Notes: generated by a model not told the origin, from the letters alone. Counted from the stretch's first letter, positions 36,207 through 46,338 are shown. The stretch: 64,000 bases of DNA from Chitinophaga pinensis (GCA_945892775.1 CAMDDP010000008.1:18879-82878), one strand, 5' to 3'. Translations and numbers: made by a program.

Positions 36207-37112
36207 TTAAAAATATCCTTGTTTTTTTCTATCCTCCATTGCCGCCTCACTTCGTTTATCATCTTGTCGCGAACCTCTTTCAGTTGTACGGGCAGCCGCA
36301 ACTTCAGCAATAATATCTTCTACAGTTGATGCTTCTGATAAAACTGCACCTGTACAAGTCATATCACCAACTGTTCGGAATCGAACAATCATTTCTTCTG
36401 TTTTTTCTTCAGGTTTCAGCTTCATAAAATCGCACACTGAATAAATAACTCCATCGCGGTTAAAGACATTTCTCTTATGAGTAAAGTACAAACTTGGCAA
36501 TGGAATTTTTTCAATCAAAACATATTGCCAAACATCCATTTCTGTCCAGTTGCTGATTGGGAAAACTCGAAAGTGTTCCCCAACTCTTTTTTTTCCGTTA
36601 AAGATGTTCCATAGCTCAGGACGCTGATTTTTAGGATCCCATTGGCCGAATTCATCACGGTGTGAAAAAAATCTTTCTTTCGCTCTTGCTTTTTCTTCGT
36701 CTCTACGAGCCCCCCCAATTGCACAATCGAATTTGTTTTCTTCAATAGCATCAAGCAGTGTGGTTGTTTGTAAAACATTTCGACTCGCATTGTATCCTTT
36801 TTCTTCCACCACTCTTCCTTTATCTATTGAATCCTGAACTGAAGCAACAACCAATGTGGCATTAATTTCTTTAGCCCACCAATCTCGATATTCTATTGCT
36901 TCAGAAAAATTGTGCCCAGTATCAACATGCATTAACTTGAATGGTATTGGTGCCGGCCAAAATGCTTTTCGTGCAAGATGAGAAACCACGATTGAATCTT
37001 TTCCCCCGCTGAATAACAAAACAGGTCGCTCAAATTGTGCAGCCACCTCACGCAACACAAACATGCTTTCCGATTCCAATTCTCTCAGGTGTGTTAAATT
37101 ATATGCTCTCAT
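36207..37112 (-). CDS. cysD: Sulfate adenylyltransferase subunit 2
   Basis: A 301-residue PP-loop ATP pyrophosphatase. FSGGKDSIVVSHLA (about residues 34-47) is the PP-motif, and VDTGHNFSEAIEYRD, GGARRDEEKARAKER, FPISNWTEMDVWQY and CTGAV follow in the CysD order, ending in RKKQGYF. It forms APS from ATP and sulfate together with CysN. It follows cysC with 3 bases between genes, so it is cotranscribed. Confidence 0.96.
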   Translation of the reverse strand: MRAYNLTHLRELESESMFVLREVAAQFERPVLLFSGGKDSIVVSHLARKAFWPAPIPFKLMHVDTGHNFSEAIEYRDWWAKEINATLVVASVQDSIDKGRVVEEKGYNASRNVLQTTTLLDAIEENKFDCAIGGARRDEEKARAKERFFSHRDEFGQWDPKNQRPELWNIFNGKKRVGEHFRVFPISNWTEMDVWQYVLIEKIPLPSLYFTHKRNVFNRDGVIYSVCDFMKLKPEEKTEEMIVRFRTVGDMTCTGAVLSEASTVEDIIAEVAAARTTERGSRQDDKRSEAAMEDRKKQGYF

Positions 37113-37115
37113 GAA

Positions 37116-37721
37116 TTACTTTTTTGTAATGAATGGAAGAATGAAACTGAAAATTTTTTCAATCGATTCTTCAATAGTTAGTTCGTTGCTTTTTATTTCC
37201 AATGAAGGCGCAACAGGTGCTTCGAATGGTGCGGTGATACCGGTGAAATCTTTAATTTCTCCTCGGCGCGCTTTGGCGTAAAGACCTTTCACATCTCGTT
37301 GCTCACAAATTTCTAACGGACAATTAACATAGATTTCAAGGAAATCATTTTCGCCAATTATTTCTTTCGCCAATTTCCGAACATCGTTAGTTGGGCTCAC
37401 AAAAGAATTGATGGTGATGACACCGCAATTCAAAAATAGTTTTGACACCTCAGCAATCCGGCGAATATTTTCCAATCGATCAACTTCACTAAAACCTAAA
37501 TTATTATTTATTCCTGAGCGAATGTTATCGCCATCCAATAATGTAGTAAAGAAGTTTTGTTCGTGTAGCTTCTTCTCGAGTGCTTCCGCTATGGTGCTTT
37601 TACCGGAACCGCTTAAACCTGTAAGCCATAAAACGCGTGCCGTTTGTTTTAGCAAATATTCTTTATCAGTACGTTGAAGTAGCCGATGAAATATAGGATG
37701 AATATTAGTGGTTAAACTCAT
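37116..37721 (-). CDS. cysC: Adenylylsulfate (APS) kinase
   Basis: A 201-residue kinase: Walker A in WLTGLSGSGKSTIAEALEKKL (about residues 33-53), DGDNIRSGIN, the RRIAEVSKLF region, SFVSPTNDVR, and EIYVNCPLEICEQRDVKGLYAKAR. It phosphorylates APS to PAPS, the sulfate donor for sulfotransferases. No PAPS or APS reductase, sulfite reductase or cysteine synthase gene lies beside it, so in this window the operon stops at PAPS. That fits a supply role for the sulfotransferases at 17507 and 20920. Confidence 0.95.
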   Translation of the reverse strand: MSLTTNIHPIFHRLLQRTDKEYLLKQTARVLWLTGLSGSGKSTIAEALEKKLHEQNFFTTLLDGDNIRSGINNNLGFSEVDRLENIRRIAEVSKLFLNCGVITINSFVSPTNDVRKLAKEIIGENDFLEIYVNCPLEICEQRDVKGLYAKARRGEIKDFTGITAPFEAPVAPSLEIKSNELTIEESIEKIFSFILPFITKK

Positions 37722-37734
37722 TTAAAAAGCGTTG

Positions 37735-37742
37735 CAAAGATA
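37735..37742 (-). promoter_or_regulatory. Bacteroidota -7 promoter element of cysC-cysD-cysN (TATCTTTG)
   Basis: Exact TAnnTTTG match on the minus strand, 13 bases upstream of the cysC ATG at 37721. It implies a very short 5' leader. No clear -33 TTG at the expected distance. Confidence 0.55.
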
Positions 37743-37775
37743 ATTATTAGAAGGTGTTTAACCTAATGAGAAAAA

Positions 37776-38972
37776 TCATTTGGAAATTAAAAGCTGCATG
37801 GCAATCCATGCCATTGTACCGGTTGCCGTTTCCAATGCTTTTTCTTCAATGTCAAATGTGGCAGTGTGAACAGGAGAAATAATTCCTCGCTCTTCATTTC
37901 GGATTCCAAGCCGGAAATAACACCCCGGAATTTCGTGGGAATAAAAAGCAAAGTCATCGGAAGTCATTCGCAATGGAATATCAACTACATTTTCTTTACC
38001 TAAAAAATCCTGCGCTGCATTTTTTGATTGAGTGGTAATTAATGGATTATTATAAAGACATGGATAACCGATTGCAATTTTAACTTCAATGGTTGATGAA
38101 GTTTCAACCGCAATTTTATTTGCGATGGATATTAATTTTTCATGAATTATTTTTCTCCACATTTCATCCATCGTTCTGAATGTACCCTCAATTTTCACTT
38201 CATCCGGAATAACATTTGTTGCACCGGCTCCTGTTATTTTTCCGAAAGCAATGACAGTTGGAATTGTTTGAGTTTTTACTTCTTCAATTAAATTTTCATA
38301 AGCATTTAATAATCTCGCAGCTATAAATAGAGGGTTGTTGTATTCACCAGGCATTGCAGCATGACCACCTTTTCCCATCACATTAATAAAAATCTCATCG
38401 CAACTTGCCATGTACTGCCCTTCCCGAAAACCAACTTTCCCATATTCCAATGTTGGAAAAACATGAAGCGCAAGAATAGAATCCGGTTTTGGATTATCTA
38501 GAATTCCATTGGCAATCATCGCACTTGCACCACCCGGTAATTTTTCTTCAGCAGGTTGAAAAATAGCTTTAATAGTTCCTCCCCACTTCGATTTCAGGTG
38601 TTGAAGAATTCTTAAAGTACCAAGTAATGCAGCTGTATGAACATCATGACCACATGCATGCATTACTCCTTCATTACAAGATTTATAACTTACTTCATTT
38701 TTTTCAATTATAGGCAGAGCATCCAATTCACCCCGAATTGCTATAACTTTTTCTCCAGGCAATTCTCCTTTTAAAAGCACACAAATTCCATTCCCGGCAA
38801 TCTTTGTTGAATGAGGAATTTCCCATTCAGTTAATTTTTTAGATATAAAGTCTGCTGTCTTTAGTTCTTCATTCGACAATTCCGGGTTTGCATGAATGTG
38901 CCTTCTTATAGCAATTACTTCATTTTGAATTTCTGATGAAAAACTTTTTATTTCAGCTTTTTGATTATTCAT
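37776..38972 (-). CDS. M20 family metallo-amidohydrolase (hippurate-hydrolase/IAA-amino-acid-hydrolase type)
   Basis: A 398-residue dinuclear zinc hydrolase. RRHIHANPELSNEE is near the N-terminus, MHACGHDVHTAALLG and FQPAEEKLPGGA carry metal ligands and the catalytic Glu pair, and the dimerisation domain runs about residues 190-300 (KGGHAAMPGEYNNP). The C-terminal half has MTSDDFAFYSHEIPGCYFRLG. Family members cleave N-acyl amino acids or related amides. The gene stands alone between cysC and the PKD protein; the natural substrate is unknown. Confidence 0.9.
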   Translation of the reverse strand: MNNQKAEIKSFSSEIQNEVIAIRRHIHANPELSNEELKTADFISKKLTEWEIPHSTKIAGNGICVLLKGELPGEKVIAIRGELDALPIIEKNEVSYKSCNEGVMHACGHDVHTAALLGTLRILQHLKSKWGGTIKAIFQPAEEKLPGGASAMIANGILDNPKPDSILALHVFPTLEYGKVGFREGQYMASCDEIFINVMGKGGHAAMPGEYNNPLFIAARLLNAYENLIEEVKTQTIPTVIAFGKITGAGATNVIPDEVKIEGTFRTMDEMWRKIIHEKLISIANKIAVETSSTIEVKIAIGYPCLYNNPLITTQSKNAAQDFLGKENVVDIPLRMTSDDFAFYSHEIPGCYFRLGIRNEERGIISPVHTATFDIEEKALETATGTMAWIAMQLLISK

Positions 38973-39049
38973 GTACTTGAAGAGGTAATAAAGACTTAAA
39001 GAATTTCACAATATTAAGCATTTCGGAAGGATTCATGTTAAGGTGTATT

Positions 39050-39057
39050 CAAATTTA
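39050..39057 (-). promoter_or_regulatory. Possible -7 promoter element for the amidohydrolase (TAAATTTG)
   Basis: Exact TAnnTTTG match on the minus strand, 77 bases upstream of the amidohydrolase ATG. No -33 TTG is visible at the normal distance, and in an AT-rich gap a chance match is possible. Confidence 0.35.
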
Positions 39058-39097
39058 GAACATATATTTATCGCGGATTAATTTCTACTTAATTAGA

Positions 39098-41836
39098 ATG
39101 AAGCGAAGTCAATTTAACATTTTTGTTATTTCCATTTTATTTTTCACCATTAATGCCAACGCACAAATTACAACTCATTATGTTGAAGAATTTTCCGCTC
39201 CAAGTTCTCAAGGGACTTTGGCAAATGGTTATAACGGTTGGACTATTACTTCAACAGGAGCGAATGGAGCTGAGGCTAATCAATGGTTTGTAAGTTGTCA
39301 AGAAAATGGAAACCTAATTGGACAATGTGGAACTCCCTGCGCAGGAAATGCAACTTTACATTTAGGTTGTACTTTCCCCATCAATGATTTAGGAGCGTCT
39401 TATTTTGCAGGTGGAATCGGGAATTGCATGACTCATAAACGGGCAGAAACGCCAATAATCGATTGTTCTTGCTCCGGTTCTCCAGTATATCTTGAATTCA
39501 GATATCTCGCAAGAGGGCAGGCCAATACTGACTTTTTTTCATTGGATTATTGGGATGGGACTGCTTGGACTGTTATCGTAAATCCACCGACTACTCCATT
39601 AACTTGTTCTCCTCAAGGTAAATGGACAGGATTTGGTGTTGCACTTCCACTTTCAGCTGTAAACAATCCAAATGTTAAAATTGGTTTCAGATGGGAAAAT
39701 AATAATGATGCAGTTGGAACAGATCCTTCAGTTGCTATTGATAGCATTTTCGTTTATAGTCAAGCAATCTTATACTTTCCTGATTTTACATATAGTCCGT
39801 CAAGTCCTTGTTTTGGTGATTCTGTAACATTTACAAACACTACATTTGGTCCAGCCTCAGTATGGGCATGGGATTTTGGGGGCGGGGGATCTCCAAACAC
39901 CTCAACTCTTCAAAATCCTACAGTTTTATTTAGCACTGCAGGAAATTATGTTGTAACACTTACCGCTAGTGATAATTGCGGGTCACCTCCGGTTTCTAAC
40001 GCTTACCTAGTAATTATAAATAATTGTATTAGCGCTATAGCTGATTTTACAACTCCAAATACTATTCTTTGCGAAGGAGATTCTGTGCTTTTTACTGACC
40101 TTTCTTTAGGTTCTCCTACAAGTTTTGAGTGGTCTTTCCAAGGAGGGAACCCTTCAAGTTTTTCAGGTCAAAATCCTCCATATATTACTTATTCCACAGT
40201 AGGCTCATATAATGTAACTCTTATTGTCGCAAACGGTTTCGGATCCGACACTTTGTTATTGCCCGGATATATAACCGTAAATAACTGCCAATTGCCCGTT
40301 GCAAATTTTTCAACCCCAATAACAACATTATGTAGTCCTACTTGTATCACATTTACTGATGCTAGCGTTCCAACAGTGAATATAACTGGTTGGAATTGGG
40401 TTTTTACAGGCGGTGTTCCTGCAATTTTTTCGGGTCAGTTTCCTCCTCAAATATGTTATAATACTCCTGGTGTTTACGATGTTGAGTTAACTGTTGATGA
40501 TGGAATTAATTTCAATACCCTTACAATGCCCGGGTATATAACAGTTAATAATTGTCAGCCACCTACAGCTGCTTTTAACACTCCTTCTACTAATCTATGT
40601 GAAAGTCAATGCATAACCTTTACGAATCAAAGTGTTCTTTCAACATCATGGAATTGGACATTTGCAGGAGGAACTCCTTCGTCCTTTGTTGGACAAAATC
40701 CTCCACAGATTTGCTACTCAACTTCCGGAACTTTTGATGTAAGATTAATAGTTTCTAATACTTACGGAATTGATACGCTTTTACAAACTGCATACATTTC
40801 TGTAGCAAGTTGCGTTCCTACCGCTGGATTTTCTGCTGCAATTACTTCTGGTTGTAATGGGGATTGTTTCACTATTACAAATCAAAGTGTTGGTGCTACC
40901 AGCTGGAACTGGACATTTCCAGGAGGAACTCCTGCAATTTTCATTGGACAAAATCCCCCGCCTATATGTTATACAAATCCGGGAACCTATGATGTGTCTC
41001 TACTTGTATCAAACATTTACGGCGCTGACTCAATTTTACAAACTGGTTTTATTACCATTACATATTGCAATTTATTAAATGCTCAGTTTTTTGCTACTGA
41101 TACTTTTATTTGCGAAGGTGATTGCATAAGTTTTGTTGACCAAAGTGCTGGCGCACCTATTGGATGGCTATGGGTTATGCCTGGAGGTGTACCGGATACT
41201 TTAACTGCACAAAATCCTCCATATGTGTGCTACCCAAATGCAGGAAATTATCCTGTTACTTTATTTATATTCAATATCGGAGGAATTGATTCAGTTGTAT
41301 ATTCGAATTATATAACTGTAAATGCAGGCACTTTTATTACAACTAATATTGACAGTGCGACAATCTATCAGGGAGATCCAATTCAATTAGTTGCTTCAGG
41401 CGGAGTTAGCTATTTATGGTCCCCCGATATTTATTTAGATAACATCTTTAATTCTTCTCCAATTGCTTCACCTATTGATACAACTAACTACCAGGTGGTA
41501 ATGACTGATGCCAATGGCTGTTCGTCTGTAAAATCAATATTAATTAATGTAATTCCCCCTGAAACTGTTTGGGCACCTACAGCATTTACACCAAACAATG
41601 ATCAGGTTAATGATGTTTTTTACATCAAGGCTGGAGGTATTATTACAAAGTATGTTTTAAAGATATTTGATCGCTGGGGTGAAATGGTGTTTACATCAAA
41701 TGACCAAAACGATGGATGGGACGGAACTTATCAATCAAAAGAACTTAATGTTGGAGTTTATTTATACTATTATAAAGTTGAATTTGTTGACGGTGTTGTT
41801 ATTGAAAAGTCAGGGGATGTTACTTTATTAAAATAA
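39098..41836 (+). CDS. Large PKD-repeat surface protein with T9SS type B (CHU_C) tail
   Basis: A 912-residue protein with a signal peptide (about residues 1-22, NANA|QI). Residues about 30-220 form a beta-sandwich-like region rich in paired Cys (CGTPCAGNATLHLGC; CSCSGSP). Six PKD-type repeats of about 85 residues begin near 228, 315, 403, 493, 577 and 663; each has a Cys-x-x(-x)-C-like start, a W-x-W-x-F core and NPP-x-x-C/TYS. After a linker, the C-terminal domain from about 825 (WAPTAFTPNNDQVNDVFYI, FDRWGEMVF, NDGWDGTY, GVYLYYYKVEF) is the CHU_C/type B sorting signal. Predicted surface adhesin or gliding-associated protein. Confidence 0.88.
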   Translation: MKRSQFNIFVISILFFTINANAQITTHYVEEFSAPSSQGTLANGYNGWTITSTGANGAEANQWFVSCQENGNLIGQCGTPCAGNATLHLGCTFPINDLGASYFAGGIGNCMTHKRAETPIIDCSCSGSPVYLEFRYLARGQANTDFFSLDYWDGTAWTVIVNPPTTPLTCSPQGKWTGFGVALPLSAVNNPNVKIGFRWENNNDAVGTDPSVAIDSIFVYSQAILYFPDFTYSPSSPCFGDSVTFTNTTFGPASVWAWDFGGGGSPNTSTLQNPTVLFSTAGNYVVTLTASDNCGSPPVSNAYLVIINNCISAIADFTTPNTILCEGDSVLFTDLSLGSPTSFEWSFQGGNPSSFSGQNPPYITYSTVGSYNVTLIVANGFGSDTLLLPGYITVNNCQLPVANFSTPITTLCSPTCITFTDASVPTVNITGWNWVFTGGVPAIFSGQFPPQICYNTPGVYDVELTVDDGINFNTLTMPGYITVNNCQPPTAAFNTPSTNLCESQCITFTNQSVLSTSWNWTFAGGTPSSFVGQNPPQICYSTSGTFDVRLIVSNTYGIDTLLQTAYISVASCVPTAGFSAAITSGCNGDCFTITNQSVGATSWNWTFPGGTPAIFIGQNPPPICYTNPGTYDVSLLVSNIYGADSILQTGFITITYCNLLNAQFFATDTFICEGDCISFVDQSAGAPIGWLWVMPGGVPDTLTAQNPPYVCYPNAGNYPVTLFIFNIGGIDSVVYSNYITVNAGTFITTNIDSATIYQGDPIQLVASGGVSYLWSPDIYLDNIFNSSPIASPIDTTNYQVVMTDANGCSSVKSILINVIPPETVWAPTAFTPNNDQVNDVFYIKAGGIITKYVLKIFDRWGEMVFTSNDQNDGWDGTYQSKELNVGVYLYYYKVEFVDGVVIEKSGDVTLLK

Positions 41837-41864
41837 AGGTTGGAATCTATACAATACAACTTTT

Positions 41865-42806
41865 TTATTTATTTGAACTATTGTTTTTTATTAGTGAAAA
41901 AACAATTGAAGAGCCAAGAACTAGTATAATAATCAGCAATGAGATTTCAGTGGGAATATGCCAATTAAAAATTTCTATCATCATTTTTATCCCAATGAAC
42001 ATAAGTACAAATGAAATTCCTTGCTGTAGATAATCGAATTTATTTACTGCGCCCATCAATAAATAAAACATAGCTCGCAACCCCATTACTGCAAAAATAT
42101 TTGAAGTAAGAACTACCATTTTATTTTGCGAAACTGCAAAAGCCGCCGGTATTGAATCTATTGCAAATACTAAATCAGTACTTGCTAATACTCCAACAAC
42201 TAAAAAAAGAATACTGTAATATTTCTTTCCATCTCGGTGAATGATAAAATTCCCCTCTCCCTCTTCATCTAAGATATTGAAATATTTCTTCATGAATTTA
42301 TAAATTATATTCTTTTCGGGATGTACTTCGGGTTCTTGGCCACTCATTAAAATTTTATAGCCCGTATAAATTAGTAAGCCCCCAAAAACATAAAGAATCC
42401 AAGAAAACTCAGCCACCAATTGCATTCCCAGCAAAATAAAAATTACACGGAATATTATAGCGCCCATAATTCCATAAGATAGAACCTTCCGATAATACTT
42501 TTCAGAAACTTTGAAATAGGAAAGTATTAATACAAATACAAAAATATTATCAATGGATAAAGAATATTCCATAACATAAGCTGATACGTATTGCAAGCCA
42601 AGTTCAGGCCCTTCTTTCCAATAAATTAGCGCCCCGAATAATAGACCTAAACTAACCCAACCTAAACTTTGCAACGCAGCACTTTTGTAACTCATAGCCT
42701 TTGGCTTATTGAAAACTATAAAGTCAAAGACTATTGAAATGGCTAAAAGGCTTAAGAAAAAAAACCCCAGCCAAGAACCATTATTTATTAAATTAGAAAA
42801 ATTCAT
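41865..42806 (-). CDS. TerC family integral membrane protein
   Basis: A 313-residue protein with about eight membrane spans. Signature stretches are VMEYSLSIDNIFVFVLILSYF and STDLVFAIDSIPAAFAVSQNK, each placing acidic residues inside a helix, and NIFAVMGLRAMFYLL. TerC/Alx proteins are implicated in metal (manganese or calcium) export and tellurite resistance. It is the last gene downstream of gldA-gldF-gldG and DUF4340, 7 bases after the latter, so probably cotranscribed with them. Confidence 0.9.
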   Translation of the reverse strand: MNFSNLINNGSWLGFFFLSLLAISIVFDFIVFNKPKAMSYKSAALQSLGWVSLGLLFGALIYWKEGPELGLQYVSAYVMEYSLSIDNIFVFVLILSYFKVSEKYYRKVLSYGIMGAIIFRVIFILLGMQLVAEFSWILYVFGGLLIYTGYKILMSGQEPEVHPEKNIIYKFMKKYFNILDEEGEGNFIIHRDGKKYYSILFLVVGVLASTDLVFAIDSIPAAFAVSQNKMVVLTSNIFAVMGLRAMFYLLMGAVNKFDYLQQGISFVLMFIGIKMMIEIFNWHIPTEISLLIIILVLGSSIVFSLIKNNSSNK

Positions 42807-42813
42807 TCAAAGA

Positions 42814-43848
42814 CTATTTTATTTTGAGTTGATTAGAAAGAAAAAAATCGATTGTTTGAAACAATCTACCAAAATGAAATTGCTGTATCAAAACAAAATC
42901 ATTTCCATCATTAATTGTTGCATAATAATGGTCCACATCATATTGCATTGGTTCTCCTTTATTTGAAAATTGTTGCAAAGTTTCTCTCGATACAGATTTG
43001 TAATAACAAGTGGCGGTAAAAATATTCCCGCGCACATCAATCGCTTTGATTTCGCAAAACGGTTGTTGCATTAAAATTGAGTCCCTGTTTTTGTTATTGT
43101 TTTCAAATCCTTCGGCATTAATAAAACGAAAAAGTGAGAGATACATTCCCATTCTATCCTTGCTTGCTTGCTTCGGATTTATTTGCATGTGTGTTTTATA
43201 ATTCACCAGTTGAAATGAATCAACACCAACAACATTTATTATAAAAGAACTGTCATCATCACTTAGGTAATGAACTGAAACTTCTTTTAACTGATTAAGT
43301 GGCAAACTGAAAATGCTGCGGCTTCTCCATTCTTCTTCATCAGTAATATAACGAACTGTTAATACGCCATGAAAACCAGGAACACTTACCACATAAGGAT
43401 TTTCGCCATCCAGTGTTTTCATATATGTTCCGTTTAGATCATTGGTGCCACCACCTACATAATAACAATTAATCAAAACATTGTTTAAGTCATAAATTTC
43501 TATTTTTATATTATCAGACGATAAATTTTTCAAAACATTGTTACGTGCTGTTTCAGGAACAGGATATTTAATACTCAATTGTTTGATTGTTTTTAACAGA
43601 ACGCTTATGGCCTCAGCCCTTGCAGGATTTTTTTGATTGACCAGCCAGCCGCCGTTCATATCCCGTTCAAGTATTACTGATCTTTTATTCATATCAGCTA
43701 TAAATATTTTCCCTATGCTGGCAGTGTCTTCTACCGCAAAGTTTTTTTCATTTATCGGAAGGGTGCTGTTTCCTTTTTTAAAAACAAAAAAATATACTGC
43801 AGCTCCTATTATAATTAGCACAATAAAATAAATCAAATTTTTTTTCAT
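42814..43848 (-). CDS. DUF4340 domain protein of the gld operon
   Basis: ATG 43848 gives 344 residues, beginning MKKNLIYFIVLIIIG with an N-terminal anchor helix (about residues 4-22) and then a periplasmic domain. Blocks such as SVILERDMNGGWLVNQ and EEEWRSRSIFSLPLNQLKEV match the DUF4340 repeat fold often found downstream of GldG-like ABC auxiliary proteins. It follows gldG by about 24 bases. Its role in the transporter is unknown. Confidence 0.78.
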   Translation of the reverse strand: MKKNLIYFIVLIIIGAAVYFFVFKKGNSTLPINEKNFAVEDTASIGKIFIADMNKRSVILERDMNGGWLVNQKNPARAEAISVLLKTIKQLSIKYPVPETARNNVLKNLSSDNIKIEIYDLNNVLINCYYVGGGTNDLNGTYMKTLDGENPYVVSVPGFHGVLTVRYITDEEEWRSRSIFSLPLNQLKEVSVHYLSDDDSSFIINVVGVDSFQLVNYKTHMQINPKQASKDRMGMYLSLFRFINAEGFENNNKNRDSILMQQPFCEIKAIDVRGNIFTATCYYKSVSRETLQQFSNKGEPMQYDVDHYYATINDGNDFVLIQQFHFGRLFQTIDFFLSNQLKIK

Positions 43849-43872
43849 GAGTATAAATTCAGTCAATAAAAA

Positions 43873-45597
43873 TCACAATCTTGAATATTTTTTTATTCGA
43901 ACTATAAAGAACAATGTGCCAAAAAATAAGATTATAAAAATCGGAATGCCAATATTTATCGACTGCCATTTTAATTTTTCTGCTTTAACTTTTTGAGTAT
44001 CAAGCAATCTTAATTTTACTTGTTTTCCTCTCGTTTCAATCACATTTAAATTATTAGTAAGATAATCAATACAGTTGAGTAAAAAGTTTTTATTGTTAAA
44101 ATAATCGCCGGTGTATTTATAATATCCTAATGAAAATGGCTGCCCTTTATTACTAAATTCATTATTAGCCATATCCCCATCAGCAATTACAACCATTGAA
44201 TTTTCGCTACTCAACTCTTTGAAAGGAGTTTTTAATGAGTCCCGAAGAACCGTTTGGAGTTCATCGGTCATTCTATTTTGATACAATGATTTAAATTTCC
44301 CTTCTAGTAAAACAGCCACCGGATAATTTTTTTTTGAATATGAATTTATATCTGGTTCTTTTCTAAGTTCGCGCATATCAACCATGTATGGGGCGAAGAC
44401 CTGTTTAGAATATTTTGATGAATGAAGCAGCACTGTTTTCTTAAGTCCAATAGTTGCAACTGTATCCAGAGTTGAAGTAAATAAAGTGCTTACCGCATCA
44501 ATGCCATAAGTAATCGGATGAACCACATCAGGTGAAAGCACAGGAAAGAAAGGGCATGGAAATAAATTAAACTGTGGTTGATTGTTTGCCGAACTATTAT
44601 TCTGCACTAATAAAGGAACTGGATTGCAAGCCAAATCCATTAATAACCCGGCATTGAGCCGAATTCCGTAAGTAAATAACTGGTCATCCAGATTAAGAGA
44701 ATAATCTGTAGCAAGCATAGCAGGTTTTTGAGTAAGACTATCGAGCGTTGCATTAACAGCATCAAGCATCCATAATATTTTTCCCCCATTCATTACAAAC
44801 TGATCTATCTTAAATTTATCTTGTTCATTAAATGGGCGAGTCGGTTGGGCTATAATTAAAACATCTGTTTTCTTTTTTACATCTAATACGCTGTTCAGAA
44901 TAATTGTATCGGCTTCATAAAAAGAAGTGAGTGTCTTTACAAAATCATATAGGTAAGACAATTCCTTTTCACCATGCCCTCGCAAAAAGGCAACGCGTAT
45001 CTTCGTTGGCGACAATTGAGTTTTTATTGCGGAAGAAAACTTATATTCTAACTGTGCTTCAGAATTATTTAATGCCAATTGCGATTTCATGCCGCTCTCA
45101 TTATTTAATAAATTTACGGGGACACCTATTCCCGAATGAAAATAAACTATAGCGCCGGGAACAATCAATTTTTGTGAATATTCATCTTCGCCTTTCACTG
45201 TAACATTGGTTGGTTCCAAACCATTTTCAACTAACTCCTGTAATATTTCCTTTTTCTCCTTTTCCGTCTTCCCTTCCAACGGATCTTCAAATTCATATTG
45301 CAGATTGGCGCCTGCATAAATTTTCATTTCATCCAATAAATCTCTTGTTGAATTTGCCAGTCGCTTAAACCCTGCCGGCATATCGCCAGTTAAGTATATC
45401 TTAACAAATACACCATCCTTCAAATTACGCAACATCTCCTTTGTTTTTTCAGAGATGGTAAATCTTTTATCACTCGTTAAATCAAAACGAAATACTAATC
45501 GTGAAGCGATAAGGTTCAACAACACAATTATTCCAATAACCACCACTAAGCGGAATAAAACAGATTGTTTGTTTGATTTTCGTTTTGTGTTACTCAT
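43873..45597 (-). CDS. gldG: Gliding-motility-associated ABC transporter substrate-binding protein GldG
   Basis: A 574-residue protein with an N-terminal membrane helix (about residues 15-32), a large periplasmic ABC_transp_aux domain (LTSDKRFTISEKTKEML, then LRGHGEKELSYLYDFVKTL and QFVMNGGKILWMLDAV), and a C-terminal membrane helix (about 548-567). It follows GldF by 9 bases. GldG acts with GldA and GldF in a transporter needed for gliding in Flavobacterium johnsoniae, but homologues occur in non-gliders, so motility here is an inference. Confidence 0.9.
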   Translation of the reverse strand: MSNTKRKSNKQSVLFRLVVVIGIIVLLNLIASRLVFRFDLTSDKRFTISEKTKEMLRNLKDGVFVKIYLTGDMPAGFKRLANSTRDLLDEMKIYAGANLQYEFEDPLEGKTEKEKKEILQELVENGLEPTNVTVKGEDEYSQKLIVPGAIVYFHSGIGVPVNLLNNESGMKSQLALNNSEAQLEYKFSSAIKTQLSPTKIRVAFLRGHGEKELSYLYDFVKTLTSFYEADTIILNSVLDVKKKTDVLIIAQPTRPFNEQDKFKIDQFVMNGGKILWMLDAVNATLDSLTQKPAMLATDYSLNLDDQLFTYGIRLNAGLLMDLACNPVPLLVQNNSSANNQPQFNLFPCPFFPVLSPDVVHPITYGIDAVSTLFTSTLDTVATIGLKKTVLLHSSKYSKQVFAPYMVDMRELRKEPDINSYSKKNYPVAVLLEGKFKSLYQNRMTDELQTVLRDSLKTPFKELSSENSMVVIADGDMANNEFSNKGQPFSLGYYKYTGDYFNNKNFLLNCIDYLTNNLNVIETRGKQVKLRLLDTQKVKAEKLKWQSINIGIPIFIILFFGTLFFIVRIKKYSRL

Positions 45598-45606
45598 GAT
45601 TTCAGA

Positions 45607-46338
45607 TTACCATTTTCGACTTTGTAATGAAGTGCGTGTCATTAAAATAAAAATGGTGATGAAGGAAATAAAATACAATGCGTCACGCGTATCAACCACC
45701 CCCCTGCTAATTGCTTGATAGTGATAATTGATTCCGATGTTTTGAACTATTGTATCAAATGTTCCGGCGAAAAAATTCAGCTTGCTTAACATATCGAAAG
45801 CCTGATAAGAAAAAAAACAAAGGAAAACCGAAAGTATAAAAGCAACAATTTGGTTACTGGTTATTGATGAAGTAAAAATACCAATGCTCACAAATGTTGC
45901 ACTCAGGAAAATTAAACCAATGTATGAACCCCATGTTGCCCCAATATCCATATTACCTTTTGGATTGCCAAGTTGGTTAATGGTGTAGAAATATAATAGA
46001 GTAGGCAAAACAGAAAACACAACAAGAAAAAGTGAAGCGAAATATTTTCCCAATACAATTTGTAAATCAGTAACCGGTCTGGTACTGAGCAATTCTATCG
46101 TTCCTGTTTTTATTTCATCAGAAAAAGATTTCATAGTGATTGCAGGAATCAGAAAAATAAAAATCCATGGCGCATAAAAGAAAAGAGGATCGAGCGATGC
46201 ATAACCATAATCCAGCACATTGCTGTCAGGAAAAACCCAAACAAATAACCCCAACGCGAGCAGAAAAACTATCATCACCACATACCCTGTAATGCTACTA
46301 TAAAAGCTACTTAGTTCTTTTTTAAATATTATTAGCAC
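45607..46338 (-). CDS. gldF: Gliding-motility-associated ABC transporter permease GldF
   Basis: A 243-residue ABC-2 type permease with six predicted spans. MLIIFKKELSSFYSSITGYVV at the start and PAITMKSFSDEIKTGTIELLSTRPV before the second half are GldF hallmarks, and KYFASLFLVVFSVLPTLLY is a core helix. It is the membrane partner of GldA (31 bases upstream) and GldG (9 bases downstream). Confidence 0.92.
   Translation of the reverse strand: MLIIFKKELSSFYSSITGYVVMIVFLLALGLFVWVFPDSNVLDYGYASLDPLFFYAPWIFIFLIPAITMKSFSDEIKTGTIELLSTRPVTDLQIVLGKYFASLFLVVFSVLPTLLYFYTINQLGNPKGNMDIGATWGSYIGLIFLSATFVSIGIFTSSITSNQIVAFILSVFLCFFSYQAFDMLSKLNFFAGTFDTIVQNIGINYHYQAISRGVVDTRDALYFISFITIFILMTRTSLQSRKW

Noticed and set aside
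41837..41864. Hairpin between the PKD gene and terC
   Set aside because: AAAGGTTG and CAACTTTT pair only with a bulge over few bases; too weak to call a terminator.
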